From Yoonia maricola (lineage in GTDB: Bacteria > Pseudomonadota > Alphaproteobacteria > Rhodobacterales > Rhodobacteraceae): 64,000 nucleotides of DNA. The stretch covers positions 1,426,001 through 1,490,000 of the forward strand of contig NZ_PGTY01000001.1 in NCBI RefSeq assembly GCF_002797915.1, written 5' to 3'. Below the pieces are notes generated by a model. The model searched no databases. It saw only the letters and a program-made list of their open reading frames with translations, and was not told where the DNA came from. Below, piece by piece: positions 62,594 to 64,000 of this stretch. The position numbers were made by a program, and so were the translations under genes. Each line of letters starts with the position of its first letter. Position 1 is the first letter of the stretch.

Positions 62594-63576
62594 TGGCGCG
62601 CGTTCCGCGCATTGATAATCTGCAATACGCCAATTGGTCGGAAAAGATATTCCGACAGATGCGCGAGGGCGGGGTCGATGCGGTACATGTCACCATCGCC
62701 TATCACGAGAATTTTCGCGAAACGGTGTTGAACTTTGAGCAGTGGAACAGCTGGTTTGAGCAGTATCCTGATCTGATCATGAAAGGGCAGTGGGCGTCTG
62801 ATGTGGACCGCGCACAGCAGACCGGGCGCACGGCCATCTTCTTTGGCTTCCAGAACCCCAGCCCGATTGAAGATGACATCGGGTTGGTCGAGATCGTTCA
62901 TACGCTTGGCGCACGCTTCATGCAGCTAACCTACAACAACCAATCGCTTCTTGCGACGGGCTGCTACGAAGCCAAGGACACCGGCATCACACGCATGGGC
63001 AAGCAAGTGATCAAGGAAATGAACCGTGTTGGGCTGGTCGTGGATATGAGCCATTCTGCGGATCGTTCGACCATTGAGGCGGCTGATCTATCTGAACGCC
63101 CCATCGCGATCACGCATGCCAATCCCTACGAATGGTCCCCTGCCCTGCGGAATAAGAAGGATGATGTGATCCGGGCCGTGACAGAAAACGGCGGGATGCT
63201 GGGCTTTTCGATCTATCCGCATCATCTGAAAGATAAATCCGACTGCACGCTGGAAAGTTTTTGCGAGATGATTGCGCGTACGGCGGAGAAGTTTGGCGTA
63301 GAACATCTGGGGATCGGCACAGACCTGTGCCAGGATCAACCAGACAGCATCGTTGAATGGATGCGTGTAGGCCGTTGGAGCAAAGAGATCGATTATGGCG
63401 AAGGCTCAGCCGCCGCACCGGGCTTTCCGCCGATGCCGAGCTGGTTCAACGACAACAAGGACTTTGGGAATATCGAAGCTGGGCTGAAAGCCACCGGACT
63501 TTCCGATGATGAGGTGGCCGGGATCATGGGTGGCAACTGGCACCGCTTTTACGGCGACAACTTCGGCCCTCAGTGA
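62593..63576 (+). CDS. M19 membrane-dipeptidase-like protein with altered metal site
   Basis: A 327-residue amidohydrolase-superfamily protein of the M19 (renal dipeptidase) family. The second-metal histidines are kept, His154 in VDMSHSADRS and His175 in THANPYEWS, and Asp244 in GIGTDLCQD. However, the N-terminal HxD motif, expected in I-D-G-H-N-D, reads IDNLQY, and the bridging Glu appears as Gln87 in FGFQNPSP. It therefore may bind one metal or act on something other than dipeptides. It is coupled to the aldehyde dehydrogenase. Confidence 0.82.
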   Translation: MARVPRIDNLQYANWSEKIFRQMREGGVDAVHVTIAYHENFRETVLNFEQWNSWFEQYPDLIMKGQWASDVDRAQQTGRTAIFFGFQNPSPIEDDIGLVEIVHTLGARFMQLTYNNQSLLATGCYEAKDTGITRMGKQVIKEMNRVGLVVDMSHSADRSTIEAADLSERPIAITHANPYEWSPALRNKKDDVIRAVTENGGMLGFSIYPHHLKDKSDCTLESFCEMIARTAEKFGVEHLGIGTDLCQDQPDSIVEWMRVGRWSKEIDYGEGSAAAPGFPPMPSWFNDNKDFGNIEAGLKATGLSDDEVAGIMGGNWHRFYGDNFGPQ

Positions 63577-64000
63577 TGCAGCGCCGCGACCGTTTTGAGC
63601 ACGGAGAAACCGTAGAGCGCCTCAAATCCCTTTTCGCGACCGTGACCTGATAGTCCGGTCCCACCAAAGGGCAGCTCTACCCCGCCGCCAGCACCATAGT
63701 TGTTGATAAACACCTGCCCTGCCCGTAACGCCCGCGCCATGCGCATCTGCCGTGCGCCGTTTTCCGACCAGCAAGAGGCAACAAGGCCAAAGTCGGTTCC
63801 GTTTGCGATCGCGATAGCTTCAGCCTCATCATCGAAGGGGATGATGACCTGCACGGGGCCAAATATTTCGTCTTGGGCCAATATGTGATTGGGAGAGACA
63901 TCAGCAAAAAGCGTCGGCGCGACATAGGCACCGCCATCGGGTGCATCTCCAATGATTTGGCCCTGCGCCGCAATGGTAAGATCACCCCCTTTTGCAAGGA
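63570..64000 (-). CDS. Aldehyde dehydrogenase, C-terminal part only
   Basis: The frame is open from the right edge to a stop at 63570, giving the last about 143 residues of an ALDH. FGPVQVIIPFDDEAEAIAIA, the ARALRAGQVFINNY block and PFGGTGLSGHGREKG are family landmarks. The catalytic Cys lies outside the window. It converges with the dipeptidase-like gene, with the 3' ends overlapping by 7 bp. Confidence 0.9.
   Translation of the reverse strand, partial: LAKGGDLTIAAQGQIIGDAPDGGAYVAPTLFADVSPNHILAQDEIFGPVQVIIPFDDEAEAIAIANGTDFGLVASCWSENGARQMRMARALRAGQVFINNYGAGGGVELPFGGTGLSGHGREKGFEALYGFSVLKTVAALHH

Noticed and set aside
1..64000. CRISPR arrays, tRNA and rRNA genes
   Set aside because: No regularly spaced repeats and no cloverleaf or rRNA-like segments were noticed; a dedicated scan (tRNAscan, covariance models) would be decisive.

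Overview
The window is chromosomal DNA from an alphaproteobacterium, most likely a marine Rhodobacterales (Roseobacter-group) species. The reasons are moderately high GC, tightly packed operons with 4-bp ATGA overlaps, and gene families typical of that group: urt/fmd amide uptake, TRAP and Pot-type transporters, RTX/cadherin-like surface proteins, and a sugar isomerase beside xylA. I see no rRNA, tRNA, CRISPR array or intact insertion sequence.

Layout. (1) 1-2778: the N-terminal half of a giant RTX/cadherin-repeat surface protein that runs off the left edge, preceded by a TbpB-like lipoprotein gene. (2) 3423-8581: two small redox/stress modules, an SDR facing an AraC regulator and a LysR regulator facing a DJ-1/PfpI - YdcZ-like - SDR operon. 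(3) 9051-19993: a urea/short-amide module. urtABCDE, fmdA (formamidase) and fmdB run left. Facing them are an NCS1-permease/histidine-kinase/receiver fusion and a LuxR-type response regulator. A perfect 8-4-8 inverted repeat lies between the two units. (4) 20872-33638: a catabolic cluster, with an RpiR regulator facing an N-formylglutamate-amidohydrolase-family enzyme, a TRAP transporter, a glutamine-synthetase-like ligase lacking the ammonia-site Asp, an aldehyde dehydrogenase, an Fe-type alcohol dehydrogenase and a PotFGHI-like ABC transporter. Together these could make a gamma-glutamylated amine or amino-alcohol pathway. (5) 33639-35734: a decayed stretch with an AT-rich orphan gene and a broken sugar isomerase/epimerase gene. 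(6) 35754-38107: xylA and a LacI regulator. (7) 38510-57556: an exopolysaccharide locus with UDP-glucuronate synthesis and epimerisation, an ExoY-like initiating transferase, three glycosyltransferases, flippase, polymerase/ligase, Wza-like and Wzc-like export proteins, a Tat-exported beta-helix protein and three sulfotransferases, which points to a sulfated uronic-acid polymer. (8) 57666-60907: GH13 alpha-glucosidase and phosphoglucomutase. (9) 61142-end: an aldehyde dehydrogenase, an M19 dipeptidase homologue with a changed metal site, and the C-terminus of another aldehyde dehydrogenase.

The strongest candidates for new biology are the transporter-kinase receptor guarding the urt-fmd genes, the gamma-glutamyl amino-alcohol pathway with its unusual enzyme set, and the sulfated exopolysaccharide locus with a degenerate Wzc. 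Several intergenic regions also share degenerate repeats that no gene explains.
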